64,000 nucleotides of DNA, from contig NC_014666.1 in the NCBI RefSeq assembly GCF_000166135.1, forward strand, positions 8,751,782 through 8,815,781, given 5' to 3'. Below are positions 8,165 to 17,777 of the stretch, one piece after another (the first letter of the stretch is position 1; each line of letters opens with the position of its first letter). The stretch is from Pseudofrankia inefficax (GTDB lineage: Bacteria; Actinomycetota; Actinomycetes; Frankiales; Frankiaceae). Below the pieces are notes generated by a model. That model was not told the origin of the DNA. It saw only the letters and a list, made by a program, of their open reading frames with translations, and did no database searches. Position numbers and translations under genes: made by a program.

Positions 8165-9282
8165 GCCGGCGCAAGCCGCGGATACCGGCCGGCAAGCCGG
8201 GCCAGCAGCAGGTAGACCGGGAAGGCGACCAGCATCGTGCGCACCCCGGAGGCGTAGTAGTTGGTCGCGGCCATCAGCAGGGTCGCGGTGCCGACGAAGG
8301 TCGCCTCGGCCCACCGCCGGCCGCGCAGCAACAGGATCGTGACGACGACGCCCAGCACCACGGCGAGCAGCTCGGCCCGCCAGAACCAGGTGAACGTCGT
8401 GGATCCGTCCGGACCGGGGAAGGCCGAATGCCACGTCGCCCGCCAGCCGGACCACGGCCAGTCGGTCCAGCGGTGCCAGCCGGCCCGCATCGCCACCGTG
8501 TAGGCGTTCCACTCGCCCGTCTTGCCGTGCAGATACCACAGGAAGCCGAACACCGGCAGCGGCGGCAACGCCAGCGCGAACGCCGGCCGGGCGAGTACCG
8601 GCTGCCCGGCGGAGCGACGTTCGACCAGGTAGAGCACGACCAGCCCGCACCACAGCGGAATGCCCGTGATCCGGGTGCCGGTGGCTCCGGCCGCGAGCAG
8701 CCCGGCGACCCACCAGTGGCCGCGGCGGCCGGCCAGCCAGGCGGTGCTCGCGAAGGCCAGGAACAGCGCCTCGGAGTAGCCGGCGAACAGGAAGACCGCG
8801 TACGGGGCGAAGATCGCGGCGAGCACCGCCGCCCGGCCGGCCTCGGGGCCGTCCTCGTCCGCGGCGAGCCGCCAGATCGCAGCCATCGCCACCGCGCCGG
8901 CCAGGAAGACGACGATCAGCCCGGACGCGAGCCAGCTGCGGGTGAACAGGTGGACCAGCCGGATCGCGAGCGGGAAGGCTGGGAAGTCAACCTCGGTCTG
9001 ATCGGCATAGTGCGGCGAGACGTAGCCGTAGCGCGCGACCTTGGTGAACAGGCCGACGTCCCAGCGGTCCCACAGGGCCAGGAACGTGGGCTGCCGGCCC
9101 AGCGCGCCCTCGACCGCGACCCGCGCGGCCGCGTACGACAGCACCGCGACCCCGACCCGGCTGGCGAACCAGACCGGCAGAGTGGCGCGCACCGCGGCCG
9201 GCAACCGCGCCCACCAGGTCCGGGCGGCCGAGACCGGCGGCCCCGGTTCGACCGATTCCCCCGGCGTGAGCAGCGATGTCAC
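8092..9282 (-). CDS. PIG-V-like membrane mannosyltransferase
   Basis: A 396-residue polytopic protein. The WDRWDVGLFTKVARYGYV segment followed by FPAFPLAIRLV matches the luminal/outer loop of the PIG-V (GT76) group of GT-C glycosyltransferases, in which an acidic residue after the first helix is catalytic and a polyprenyl-phosphate sugar is the donor. About nine hydrophobic helices can be counted. The start codon overlaps the stop of the upstream glycosyltransferase gene by four bases (ATGA), so the two are translationally coupled and probably act on the same cell-envelope glycan. The acceptor is unknown. Confidence 0.85.
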   Translation of the reverse strand: MTSLLTPGESVEPGPPVSAARTWWARLPAAVRATLPVWFASRVGVAVLSYAAARVAVEGALGRQPTFLALWDRWDVGLFTKVARYGYVSPHYADQTEVDFPAFPLAIRLVHLFTRSWLASGLIVVFLAGAVAMAAIWRLAADEDGPEAGRAAVLAAIFAPYAVFLFAGYSEALFLAFASTAWLAGRRGHWWVAGLLAAGATGTRITGIPLWCGLVVLYLVERRSAGQPVLARPAFALALPPLPVFGFLWYLHGKTGEWNAYTVAMRAGWHRWTDWPWSGWRATWHSAFPGPDGSTTFTWFWRAELLAVVLGVVVTILLLRGRRWAEATFVGTATLLMAATNYYASGVRTMLVAFPVYLLLARLAGRYPRLAPAYLWLSGPVMAAFVVAFTQGHWVD

Positions 9283-11363
9283 GGAGCGTCGGGATCCGTT
9301 CGGCGCGGCTTGAACAGCGCACCCGGCTCGCTCAGGCCGCCATCCCCGCCGGTCTCGCCGCCCCGGCCGGACGTTCCCGTCCCCGTCTGGGTCGCGCCAG
9401 TGTCACCGACCGCCTCGGCGCGTCGCCAGCGCCGGCCGAGCGACGGGAGCGGTCCCGTCTCGGCGTACTCAGGCACGGTCGGGCTGGGCTCGGGGGCCGG
9501 CGGCCGTTCGGACGGCGGCCGTTCGGACGGCGCGTAGTCGCGGCGCACGGCCCGGCCGCGGCCCACCGCGGCGTCCGCCGCCCCGTCGAGGACACCGCCG
9601 GCCGGGTCGTCCAGCCCGGAGGCCCGCACGACGTCCAGCTCCGGGCGCAGGATCTCGCGGACCACGAGGCCCGCGAGCACCACCAGCATCAGGTCGCGCA
9701 GTGCCACCGCGCCGACAAACCAGCCGCGCGCGACCCCGCGGCCGCCGGACGTGTCGTTGTAGATGAAGTGCATGAACCGCATGAACAGCAGGTAGGCCTC
9801 GGTCGCCTGCCAGACCAGGAACGCCCGCCACTTCGGCCGGGCGAGCGCGTACAGCGGGACCAGCCACAGCGTGTACTGCGGCGAGAACACCTTGTTGGTG
9901 ACCAGAAACGCCACCACGAGCAGGAACAGCACCTGCGGCAGACGGGGCCGGCGCGGCGCGAACCAGCACAGCGCGCAGATCGCGGCGACGACCATGAGCA
10001 GCACCACCGCGGTCACCCAGTTGAGCACGTGCACCGGGACGCCGTGCTCACGGATCGCGGTCAGCACGAGTGGCGTCGCGATGACGATGACGAGCCACGT
10101 CCCACCGGCCACGGCTACCTGGACCCGCGGCGCGTCAAGCAGGCCTTGGGCCCGTTCCGGCTCCTCGGGCCCCGCCGCCCACCGCGCCCGTTCGGCGCGA
10201 TATCGGACGAGGACGACCGCCCCCGCCAGCAGCAGCCCGCTCAGCAGGACGACCACCAGGTGCAGACCGGCGAACCAGCCTGGATCGTGCGCGCCGGAGA
10301 GCCATTGCAGGGCGAAGGCGACCGAGTCCCAGTCGGCGACCCGGGTCTCGTTCAGGTGGAAGAACTGTTCGACCGCGTTGCGCGAGCCGTCGGGGCCGTG
10401 GCCGCCGAGCAGACTCAGCCAGTCCCCGCCGGAGAAGAACGTCGGCAGGATGCCGTCCTGCACCTTCTGCGTGCCGACGAAATAGCCGGCGACCAGCCAG
10501 GTCGGCAACATGATCGCCACAATGGTCGCGGCGGTCGCTATCGCTGTGCGGGCGAAGGTACGCAGGTAACCGGTCCGCAGGCACAGCACGAACAGCCCGA
10601 CGAGGAAGAAGATCGGGTAGAGCTTGGTACACACGCCCAACCCGAGCATCACCCCGGCGACCACCGGCATCCGTCGCGACCACGCGTAGATGGCCAGCGC
10701 CGCGAAGGCGACGGCGATGATGTCCCAGTTCGTCAGGAGATGCAGCACCATGGTCGGTGCCAGCGCGAACAGCGCCGCGTCCCAGATCCGCCTTCGTCCC
10801 GCGGTCAGCGCGGTCGCGACGACGGTGACGCAGGCCAGGCCGAGGAACAGGACCCAGGTCAGGTCGTAGAAGAGGGCGGACCGGCTGTCCATCGTGTAGT
10901 GATCGACGACCTGCTGCCCGTTGACCGTCTTGTAGACCGGGTGCTGGGTGGGAGCGAGCCGGGAGACCGCCCCGACGACCTCCATCGTCAGGCCGATCAG
11001 CGGCGGGTACTCGGTCGGGTAGTCCAGGTAGGGCGTCTTGCCGCCGGACAGGCCCTCCTGCGAGTAGAGCGCGACGACGTCCGAGTAACACATCCGGGTG
11101 TACTGGTACTCGTGCGCCCAGTTGCGGGTGTCCCGGCAGGTCGCCTTCTGGGTGTACCCGAGGCCGCAGACCACGATCGTCAACGCGAGCAGCACCCGCA
11201 GCGGCGTCCACCAGGTCGACGCGGGCAGCGCCGCGTGCCGCCCGGGCGGCCCGCCGACCAGCTCACTCGCGCCCCGGACGACAGGGTCCTCGTCGCTAGG
11301 GCTGACGGTGGCGTCCACGACGTCGGCCGCCGTCATCCCCGCCACCTCATCCGCACCCCACAC
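9279..11363 (-). CDS. Polytopic GT87-like glycosyltransferase
   Basis: A 694-residue membrane protein with ten or more helices. After a helix at about 55-75 comes a long extracytoplasmic loop with CYSDVVALY and PYLDYPTEYPPL, the pattern seen in the GT87/DUF2029 group of polyprenol-phosphate-mannose enzymes. Its place between ponA and rpsF corresponds to the M. tuberculosis Rv0051 gene. The last 110 residues are a Pro/Gly/Ser-rich cytoplasmic tail (PSERPPSERPPAPEPS). It is the first gene of a pair with the PIG-V-like enzyme. Which mannan, glycolipid or glycoprotein it builds is not shown. Confidence 0.8.
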   Translation of the reverse strand: MWGADEVAGMTAADVVDATVSPSDEDPVVRGASELVGGPPGRHAALPASTWWTPLRVLLALTIVVCGLGYTQKATCRDTRNWAHEYQYTRMCYSDVVALYSQEGLSGGKTPYLDYPTEYPPLIGLTMEVVGAVSRLAPTQHPVYKTVNGQQVVDHYTMDSRSALFYDLTWVLFLGLACVTVVATALTAGRRRIWDAALFALAPTMVLHLLTNWDIIAVAFAALAIYAWSRRMPVVAGVMLGLGVCTKLYPIFFLVGLFVLCLRTGYLRTFARTAIATAATIVAIMLPTWLVAGYFVGTQKVQDGILPTFFSGGDWLSLLGGHGPDGSRNAVEQFFHLNETRVADWDSVAFALQWLSGAHDPGWFAGLHLVVVLLSGLLLAGAVVLVRYRAERARWAAGPEEPERAQGLLDAPRVQVAVAGGTWLVIVIATPLVLTAIREHGVPVHVLNWVTAVVLLMVVAAICALCWFAPRRPRLPQVLFLLVVAFLVTNKVFSPQYTLWLVPLYALARPKWRAFLVWQATEAYLLFMRFMHFIYNDTSGGRGVARGWFVGAVALRDLMLVVLAGLVVREILRPELDVVRASGLDDPAGGVLDGAADAAVGRGRAVRRDYAPSERPPSERPPAPEPSPTVPEYAETGPLPSLGRRWRRAEAVGDTGATQTGTGTSGRGGETGGDGGLSEPGALFKPRRTDPDAP

Positions 11364-11417
11364 TCATGCAACCCATTGTGGTACATGCCCGGGCCCGGCC
11401 AACCACGACGCATGCCC

Positions 11418-11876
11418 TCAGCGGGGCAGTCCGACGCTCCCATAGGTGTAGCGGATCGGTGGGGTGGGGCCGAAGAAGGCGGTCATGGCGACGATCAACG
11501 GCTCGTCGCTGAAGACGAGGATGTCGAGGCCGGTGAGGGTGGTCCTGCCAGCGCTGTCCCGGAACGCCCATTCGAGACGGGCGTTCCGGTGGTGGAGGTC
11601 GATGGCAGTGGTTCGGACCGGGCGGTAGCCGGGGTAGCCGCGTTGGACCTCGCCGATCAGGTCCGTGAACTGGTCGAGCCCGGTGGCCGCACCCAGCGGG
11701 CTGACGTACACCACGTCGGGGGCGCAGCAGTCGGCCAGGATCTTCCTGCGCCGGTCGGCATCGCGTTCGGTCCAGGCGGAAAGCCCCAGCGTGAGCAGTT
11801 CGACGATGGTGTCCGCGCCCGCGGGGTCGGCGCCGGCTCCGACGACGATGTCGTTACGGCCGACCGGGCTGCTCAT
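11418..11876 (-). CDS. SnoaL/NTF2-like protein
   Basis: A 152-residue protein with the cone-shaped NTF2-like fold pattern: an N-terminal helix (VELLTLGLSAWTERDADRR), a DVVYVSPLGAATGLDQFTDLI segment and C-terminal strands (LDILVFSDEPLIVAMTAFFG). Members act as polyketide cyclases, hydroxylases, isomerases or binding domains. Its start overlaps the stop of the FAAL gene by four bases, so it belongs to the ACP-FAAL operon and may act on the activated acyl product. No catalytic residue assignment is possible from sequence alone. Confidence 0.75.
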   Translation of the reverse strand: MSSPVGRNDIVVGAGADPAGADTIVELLTLGLSAWTERDADRRRKILADCCAPDVVYVSPLGAATGLDQFTDLIGEVQRGYPGYRPVRTTAIDLHHRNARLEWAFRDSAGRTTLTGLDILVFSDEPLIVAMTAFFGPTPPIRYTYGSVGLPR

Positions 11877-13513
11877 GACGTGAACCGCCGGGCCGCCTCG
11901 GCGCGCTGAAGCTTGCCGGAGGGCGTCTTGGGGATCGAGCCGGCCGGCAGTACGTAGACCGCGACCGGCTGAATGCCGATCGTGGTGCGGACCCGGTCCG
12001 TGACGGCGCGGCGCACGGCGTCGGGGTCCGGAACGCGCGACTCGACGGCGACGGCGACGCCCTCGCCGAGGCCGCCCGGCCGGGGCACCGGGAACGCGAC
12101 GGCGTTGCCGGCCCGGACACCGGGTGTCTGCCCGGCGGCGCGCTCCACGTCCTCGGGGTAGATGTTGCGGCCGCCGACGATGATCAGATCCTTCTTCCGG
12201 CCGCAGAGGACGAGCTCGCCGTCGACGAGGTAGCCCAGATCGCCGGTCCGCAGCCAGCCGTCGGCGAGACTCTCCTCCATACCCTCGTCCATGGGCTCGG
12301 CATCGTGGTAACCGCTGGTCACCGCCGGTCCGCGGACCTCGACCTCGCCGACCGTGCGGTCAGGCAGCTGCTGACGGCCCGCCGGACCCACAATCCGCAG
12401 GCTGGTCCGAGCGATGGGCGAGCCCAGCAGTGGCAGACGGCGGGTTGGCTCGCCTGGGCGCGGTGGAGCGGCGCGCCCTTCGCGGGCCAGCGTGTCCGCG
12501 TCGACCTCGTCGACGCGCAGGCCCCGCATCGGGGTGGGGACGGTGACGGCGAAGGTCGCTTCCGCCAGGCCGTAGCCGGGCAGGAAGGTCCGCGGGTCCA
12601 GGCCGTGGGGCGCGGCGGCGGTCAGGAACGTCTCGATGGCGTCCGGGTCGATCTGTTCACCGCCGGACATGGCGCCGGTGATGGTCGAGAGGTCGAGGCG
12701 AGGGCCGTAGGGCAGGAACCGCGCGGCCAGTGCGTAGGCGGACGTCGGCCCGACGATCGTCTGGACCTGGTGCTCGGCGGCGAGCTGGAGCCAGCTGGCC
12801 GGGTTGGCGAGGTAGTCGGTCGGGGAGGCGAGCAGCAGGTCGCACTGGCCGCAGGTCAGCATCGCCGCGAGGATCCCGATCAGGCCCATGTCGTGGGACA
12901 GCGGCAGCCAGGAGAGTGTCCGGCCGTGCTTCGCGCCGTGGTCGATCGCCTCGGCGAGGCCCTGGAGGTTCGCCGCGAGGTTGGCGTGGCTGACCCGGAC
13001 GATCCTGGGCTCGCTGGTGGTACCGCTGGTCAGCTGCAGGATCGCGGGATCGTCATCGACCAGGGCCGGCCGCCGCCAGAGGCCGGCGGGCGCCTCGGCG
13101 AGCACCGAGTCGAGGGGACGGACCTGGTGGCCGGCCGAGGCCAGTGCCGAGCTGAGGTCTTCAAACGGTGATCCGACGAGGACCACCGGCTGCCCGAGCC
13201 GGTCGAGGTGTCGCTCGGTGGCGGCCAGGAAGGCCTCGATGTCCATCGTGCGGGCCGGCGTCGGCAGCACCGTCAGGCTCGCGCCCGCGAGCCACACCGC
13301 GGCGATCGCGGTCACCGCCGCCCGGGAGTTCAGGCTCAGCAGAGCCACCGACCGGCCCGGACCGGCGCCGGCCGCCTGCAGGCCGCCCGCGGCCCGCAGC
13401 GCGTCCGCGTGCAGGTCGCCCCAGGTCAGACGCTCGTCGCCGACGGGCGACAGGAAGGTGATCGTTCCCGGTTCCTTGCCGGCCCGTTCCATCGCATCCA
13501 GCAGGTAGACCAC
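11873..13513 (-). CDS. Fatty-acyl-AMP ligase (FAAL-like)
   Basis: A 546-residue member of the ANL adenylating superfamily. The ATP-binding P-loop is LTSGTTSEPRIVRVSHAN (about 175-192), the A5/A7 regions include GYGLAEATFAV and GWLRTGDLGYL, and A8 is GRKKDLIIVGGRNIYPEDVE. The overall pattern resembles FadD32-type fatty-acyl-AMP ligases, which pass the acyl group to a carrier protein phosphopantetheine rather than to CoA. The C-terminal catalytic lysine is present in the TPSGKLQRAE motif. It follows an ACP gene by 56 bases and overlaps the SnoaL gene, so the ACP is its likely acceptor. A CoA ligase role cannot be excluded without checking the FAAL-specific insertion. Confidence 0.88.
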   Translation of the reverse strand: MVYLLDAMERAGKEPGTITFLSPVGDERLTWGDLHADALRAAGGLQAAGAGPGRSVALLSLNSRAAVTAIAAVWLAGASLTVLPTPARTMDIEAFLAATERHLDRLGQPVVLVGSPFEDLSSALASAGHQVRPLDSVLAEAPAGLWRRPALVDDDPAILQLTSGTTSEPRIVRVSHANLAANLQGLAEAIDHGAKHGRTLSWLPLSHDMGLIGILAAMLTCGQCDLLLASPTDYLANPASWLQLAAEHQVQTIVGPTSAYALAARFLPYGPRLDLSTITGAMSGGEQIDPDAIETFLTAAAPHGLDPRTFLPGYGLAEATFAVTVPTPMRGLRVDEVDADTLAREGRAAPPRPGEPTRRLPLLGSPIARTSLRIVGPAGRQQLPDRTVGEVEVRGPAVTSGYHDAEPMDEGMEESLADGWLRTGDLGYLVDGELVLCGRKKDLIIVGGRNIYPEDVERAAGQTPGVRAGNAVAFPVPRPGGLGEGVAVAVESRVPDPDAVRRAVTDRVRTTIGIQPVAVYVLPAGSIPKTPSGKLQRAEAARRFTS

Positions 13514-13569
13514 GTACGTGCCAGCCTTTCGTAAGAGGCGTGTGACCGCGCGGATTCGACGCCGGCGAC

Positions 13570-13842
13570 TCAGTCAGCGGCAACTCGGTCAGCGGCGACC
13601 CTGGCCATCAGGCGCTCCAACAGCAGGCTGATCCGGGAGCAGGTCTCGAAGTTCCCGAAGTTCAGGTCGTTGCCCGCGATGGCGACGCCATACCGGTCGG
13701 TCAACGCCCCGACCAGCCGGACCAGCTCCAGTGAGTCGAGGACGCCCGTCGACAGCAGTGGCTCGTCAGCCGTCAGATCGACGTCCACGTCGACGAATCC
13801 CTCGGTTGTCAGCAGCTCACACAGCTCGTCCGCGTATCGCAC
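13570..13842 (-). CDS. Acyl carrier protein
   Basis: A 90-residue stand-alone carrier. The phosphopantetheine attachment serine is Ser37 in GVLDSLELVRLV. It begins MRYADELCELLTTEGFVDVD, and four-helix spacing is normal. It is the first gene of an operon with a fatty-acyl-AMP ligase and a SnoaL-like protein, and it is clearly a specialised carrier, not the fatty-acid-synthase AcpP (wrong context and divergent sequence). It probably accepts an acyl group from the ligase. A strong hairpin (13876-13920) lies just upstream and separates it from the large secreted-protein gene. Confidence 0.9.
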   Translation of the reverse strand: MRYADELCELLTTEGFVDVDVDLTADEPLLSTGVLDSLELVRLVGALTDRYGVAIAGNDLNFGNFETCSRISLLLERLMARVAADRVAAD

Positions 13843-13875
13843 TTTCTCCCCTTCGTTCTTTCGTCGGGTTACCAG

Positions 13876-13920
13876 CCGGCCGCCGGTTCCGAGGGTTCTG
13901 CCCTCGGAACCGGCGGCCGG
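13876..13920. terminator. 20-bp perfect hairpin
   Basis: Arms 13876-13895 and 13901-13920 pair perfectly over 20 bases around the loop TTCTG. It lies 30 bases past the stop of the large secreted-protein gene (minus strand) and 34 bases before the ACP start, so it should end the former transcript and insulate the ACP operon. A T-rich CTTTC stretch follows on the minus-strand side only weakly. Confidence 0.8.
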
Positions 13921-13949
13921 GTCTCACGACCGTTCGACGTTCGGCTTCC

Positions 13950-16900
13950 TCACACGCCGAGAGACGCGTTGATGAGACCGGCGTCGGCACCGTGGCCGGC
14001 GGCGTCGGGATGGAAGCTGCCCGGTCCAGGGTTGGTGCTTCCGCTCCCCGTGCTGCTGTGCGGCACGAGCGAGTTGATCCACTCGTCGCCGTCATGGAAG
14101 GTGCAGGCGCCATGGTCAGGCGGCCCCGAGAAGGTGCTCACCGGGTTGACGAAGGTCGCCCCCACGCCGGCCTCCGAAACGGCCTGCGAGGTCACGCTGT
14201 CCAGCCTGTCGGCCATGTCCGCGAACCACTGGGCCAGGTCCGGGTTGATTGCGACAGTGCAGATATCCAGCCGAAGGCTGCCGGTCGTGACGATGTGCGG
14301 GTAGCCGAGCACAGTGATCTTCGCGTTCGGCGCCAGCGAATGGATCTGTTGGTACAGCGCGACGAGGCGCGGCTTGAGACCGTCGATGACGATCGGTTCC
14401 TGGACGGTCAGCGGTTGTGGGTCGACGGTTCCGTTGAAGGTGAGGTGAAAGTCGGACGCCATGCAGTTCGGGCCGTTCAACGGTAGCTGCGAAAAGGCAC
14501 TCGACAGATTGTCCAACAAACATGCCTGCACGATCGTGCTGAAACGTGAGTCGTTCCCACCGATGCCTATCGTCACGTTGGTCGTGTTCTCGTCAAGCCA
14601 GTTCTGGTATAGCTGCGGGACCTCACCCTGATCGTAGTGCTGACCGTTGATATCGTTGATCACCGCTCCGCTGCAGGCGAGGAAATGAAACTCGTCGTCG
14701 CCCGGGTGCGCGGCCCGCAGCGCGTTGAACACGGTGTTCGAGTACGCCTGAGGACTGCGGTGGCAGGCGTCCCCGATGCCGTTCATCACCGGCCGGTCAG
14801 CGTTGCCGTAGTAGGGCTGGACGCCTTCCCCGGCCTGGTAGGAGTCGCCCAGGGCGACGTAGTCGACGGCGGGCTTCGACGACGGCGTGAAGGCGATCGC
14901 GTCCCACGCGAGGTCGACGGTGTGGTTCCAGTCGTTGTTGGTGACGTTCGTCAGATAGACGTAGGCGCCGGCGCTGAGCTGGTACGAGCCGAGATCGAAC
15001 CATGAGTTCTGGTTCCAGCGCTGGTTGACGATCCGGTCCTTCGTCGTCGTACCGGTGTTGATGATGTAGTCGGCCTGCTGAGTGTCGGCCCCGTTGTCCG
15101 GGATGTGCACCCAGATCCGCTGCCAGCCGGTAACGCTGGATGGAGGCGTCCAGGTGCCGGTGACGCCGACGGAGTTCGAGGCCGAGGCCCGCGCGAGCGC
15201 GACGGTACGGGCGAAGTAGGTATGACCCATGTATCCGACGCCGAGCTGATGGGTGTCGATGGCTCCGAGCGGGTGGCCGGAGCTGTCGGTTCCGTAGGTG
15301 AGGGCGAAGGTCCCCGCCGACGAGGTCGTCGCGCAGCCGGCGAGATTCGTGGCGGAGCTCGACAGTTCGTCGACGATCACGGCCCCACCCGGTAGGGCGG
15401 TGGTTCCTGGCGTCTGCACGACTGGCGATGCGGCGGCGGAACACGACGCCGGGTACGGATCGGCGACCGCCGGCTCGCCGCCGCCGACGTCTCCCGCGGG
15501 ATTCTCGGAGGCCAGATCCGGGCGGTCGACGGAGGTCCAGGTGACCGCCGTGTGCCACGCACAGTAGGAGCGGTCAGCGTTGTTGCAGTATCCGCCCGAG
15601 GTGTTCGTCTGGCTGCAGTTGTTCGCGGAGGTGCAGAAGAGGAAGTAGTTCTGCGGCAGGTTCAGGATGCCGCTCGCCGTGTACTTGAAGCCTCCGTTGA
15701 TCAGGTCGAGCTGGGAGTTGGCGGCCCAGCCCAGGACCTTCTCCTGGTACGGCCACCGCGACGGGTGGGCGGCGTCGTCGTAGGTGACGCTGAGGAAGGG
15801 CTGCCGGTTCGGCGGGTAGTCGTTCTGGGCCGGGTTGTTTGTCCAGCCGAGGCCGAGCGAGTGGTAGTTGCTCGGCAGCGGGGCGGTGTGGATCCCGGTG
15901 TTGTAGGCCCAGATCGCGAAATACCAGTTCTCGATCTTGGTCGGGTCGCCGTTGTTGGCGAGGATTCCCATGCCGTACAGCTGGTTCCAGAAATCGGTGA
16001 GCATCTTGACGGCGGCGAGCTCGTTCACTTCGTAGTCGGTGGCGATCGCCAGCTTCACCGTGTCGCTCCACGGGCTGGTCGCCGTGCCCGTCATGCCCGA
16101 GGTGATCTGGCCGACGCCGTAGCCGCAGTCGGCGTTGGCAGGGTTGGCGCCGACGATGAGCGAGCCGTCGGAGCTGTAGGCGGTCCCGTAGTAGTTGGCG
16201 ATGAGCGGGTCACTGGCGATGCCCGGCAAGGCGCGCCAGCTGGCCTGGCTGAAGTTGGACTCCTGAGCGAGCACGCCTTCGAGCACCTGGGTTGGGATGT
16301 GGCCCCCACTCGGGGCGCCCGCGAGGCTCGCGATCGGGATGAGCGACGCCGGCGTATAGGCCGGAAGGCCGTGCTTCTCCCAGTTCGCGGGCCGCTGAGT
16401 CGTCAGGCCGCCGGACACGGCACGGTAGGCGCTCCACTGGATCTGTGCGGGGGAGGGCTGGATGACCTGCATCGACGGGTCCAGCGGCGCGACCGCGCAG
16501 GGCGAGCCGGAACCGGCGGCTCCGCCACTCGGAAGGGTGTTCGGCTTGAGGGTGCCCGGCGCCAGGCTGGACGGCGCCGGGCTGGCGCTCGCCGCGGGGG
16601 CCTGATCCGCCGCGGCGGCGGTGACCTGCGTGGCCGTCGCCGCGCCGCCCGACCGGGACCGGTTCCTGATCGTGATGGCGCTGGTCGTCTTGGTCGGCGC
16701 GGTCCCGCCCGGCACGTCCTCCCCGTCGACGACGAGCCCGCCCTCCAGGGACAGGTCCGCCGGCTGCGTGTCGGTGCCGAGAACATCGATCGGGTTGCCA
16801 CCGGCGACCCGGCTCGGCCGACCGACGAGGTGGTTCTTTCCGCCTCGGCCCTGCCAGAGAGCCATGTTGCGCAGCGGTCCGTCGGCCAGCTCGGCGACCT

Positions 16901-17777
16901 TGCCGTTGCTGCCCCGACGGAACGCCTTCGAGGTCGTCGGGCCCGTCACGGCGAGGTAGTCGAGCCCGTCACTGGAACTCGGGCGCAGATCGAACACCGC
17001 GCCGGGCGCGGTCGCGAGGGTCGACGTGCCACCGTTGGCGGCGACCGAGATCACCCTGGAACCGTCGGCCGCGGCGACACCCTTCGCCGTCGGCACGGCC
17101 GACGCGACCCGACCGGTGACGGTCCGGCGGTCGCGGATCTTGCTGCCCGCGGCGTCGACCCTGATCAGCTCGGTGTTGGCGTGGTCGGTGCCTGTGTTAC
17201 GGCTGAAGACGACATCCGTGCCGGTGCCGCAACCGGGTGAGTAGTACTTGAGCCCGACTCTGACCGGCAGAACCCACCGGCTACCGGTCCTGAGGTCGAC
17301 GATCGCGCCGAACGCACCTTCGTCCCTCAGCGTCTCGTCGTCTGCCATGCCGATCGGCGCGAAGGTAACCGCCATGTAGCGGCCGTCACCCGTCACGCAA
17401 TGGAACTCGGTCCACATCGGGGTGTCCCAGCCCTGGACCGAGAGGTTCGTCAGCTCCCGCCAGCCGCCGACGGTGGCGGAGTTCGGCACCAGGACGTTCA
17501 CCCCGTCAGGAGTTCCGACCGCCAGCGCCGCGACGTCCCCGGCCGGCACTGGCACGTGGCCACCGGCGCCGGGCTGGGGCGCGCCCGTCGACGCGGCCCC
17601 GCCCGTCCCGCCGGCAGGCGTCGCGCTGGCGGGCCCCGACCCCCCGCCTGGCGAGGCCGCCACCGCGAGGGCGGTGCCGGTGAGGCCCGGGAGGCCGCTC
17701 GACATCGCCAGCGCCAGACAGATCACGATCACGATGGTCTCTGCGAAAAGAAGCGGGTACCTACGCGTTCGAGGCAA
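13950..17777 (-). CDS. Very large secreted protein: lysozyme-like, golvesin-like and SGNH esterase regions
   Basis: About 1275 residues from the TTG at 17777, chosen because AGAGGAAGAG precedes it; ATG 17804 and GTG 17864 are in-frame alternatives. An N-terminal signal/anchor helix (TIVIVICLALAM) is followed by a Gly/Ala linker and a repeat region that looks like a beta-propeller (about 60-330). Near 490-680 is a transglycosylase/lysozyme-like domain with glutamate in LAQESNF and YGVGQIT. Near 850-965 is a golvesin/Xly-like beta domain (TTTKDRIVNQRWNQNSWFDL). Residues about 970-1275 are an SGNH hydrolase with GDSYQAGEG, GIGGND and HPDAAGH plus the CHRS cysteine typical of actinobacterial esterases. 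It may cut peptidoglycan glycans and esters outside the cell. Confidence 0.85.
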   Translation of the reverse strand: MPRTRRYPLLFAETIVIVICLALAMSSGLPGLTGTALAVAASPGGGSGPASATPAGGTGGAASTGAPQPGAGGHVPVPAGDVAALAVGTPDGVNVLVPNSATVGGWRELTNLSVQGWDTPMWTEFHCVTGDGRYMAVTFAPIGMADDETLRDEGAFGAIVDLRTGSRWVLPVRVGLKYYSPGCGTGTDVVFSRNTGTDHANTELIRVDAAGSKIRDRRTVTGRVASAVPTAKGVAAADGSRVISVAANGGTSTLATAPGAVFDLRPSSSDGLDYLAVTGPTTSKAFRRGSNGKVAELADGPLRNMALWQGRGGKNHLVGRPSRVAGGNPIDVLGTDTQPADLSLEGGLVVDGEDVPGGTAPTKTTSAITIRNRSRSGGAATATQVTAAAADQAPAASASPAPSSLAPGTLKPNTLPSGGAAGSGSPCAVAPLDPSMQVIQPSPAQIQWSAYRAVSGGLTTQRPANWEKHGLPAYTPASLIPIASLAGAPSGGHIPTQVLEGVLAQESNFSQASWRALPGIASDPLIANYYGTAYSSDGSLIVGANPANADCGYGVGQITSGMTGTATSPWSDTVKLAIATDYEVNELAAVKMLTDFWNQLYGMGILANNGDPTKIENWYFAIWAYNTGIHTAPLPSNYHSLGLGWTNNPAQNDYPPNRQPFLSVTYDDAAHPSRWPYQEKVLGWAANSQLDLINGGFKYTASGILNLPQNYFLFCTSANNCSQTNTSGGYCNNADRSYCAWHTAVTWTSVDRPDLASENPAGDVGGGEPAVADPYPASCSAAASPVVQTPGTTALPGGAVIVDELSSSATNLAGCATTSSAGTFALTYGTDSSGHPLGAIDTHQLGVGYMGHTYFARTVALARASASNSVGVTGTWTPPSSVTGWQRIWVHIPDNGADTQQADYIINTGTTTKDRIVNQRWNQNSWFDLGSYQLSAGAYVYLTNVTNNDWNHTVDLAWDAIAFTPSSKPAVDYVALGDSYQAGEGVQPYYGNADRPVMNGIGDACHRSPQAYSNTVFNALRAAHPGDDEFHFLACSGAVINDINGQHYDQGEVPQLYQNWLDENTTNVTIGIGGNDSRFSTIVQACLLDNLSSAFSQLPLNGPNCMASDFHLTFNGTVDPQPLTVQEPIVIDGLKPRLVALYQQIHSLAPNAKITVLGYPHIVTTGSLRLDICTVAINPDLAQWFADMADRLDSVTSQAVSEAGVGATFVNPVSTFSGPPDHGACTFHDGDEWINSLVPHSSTGSGSTNPGPGSFHPDAAGHGADAGLINASLGV

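Noticed and set aside
9276..11909. 877-residue plus-strand frame
   Set aside because: It is a shadow of the polytopic glycosyltransferase on the minus strand; its composition (Arg, Gln, His, Gly) does not resemble a folded protein.
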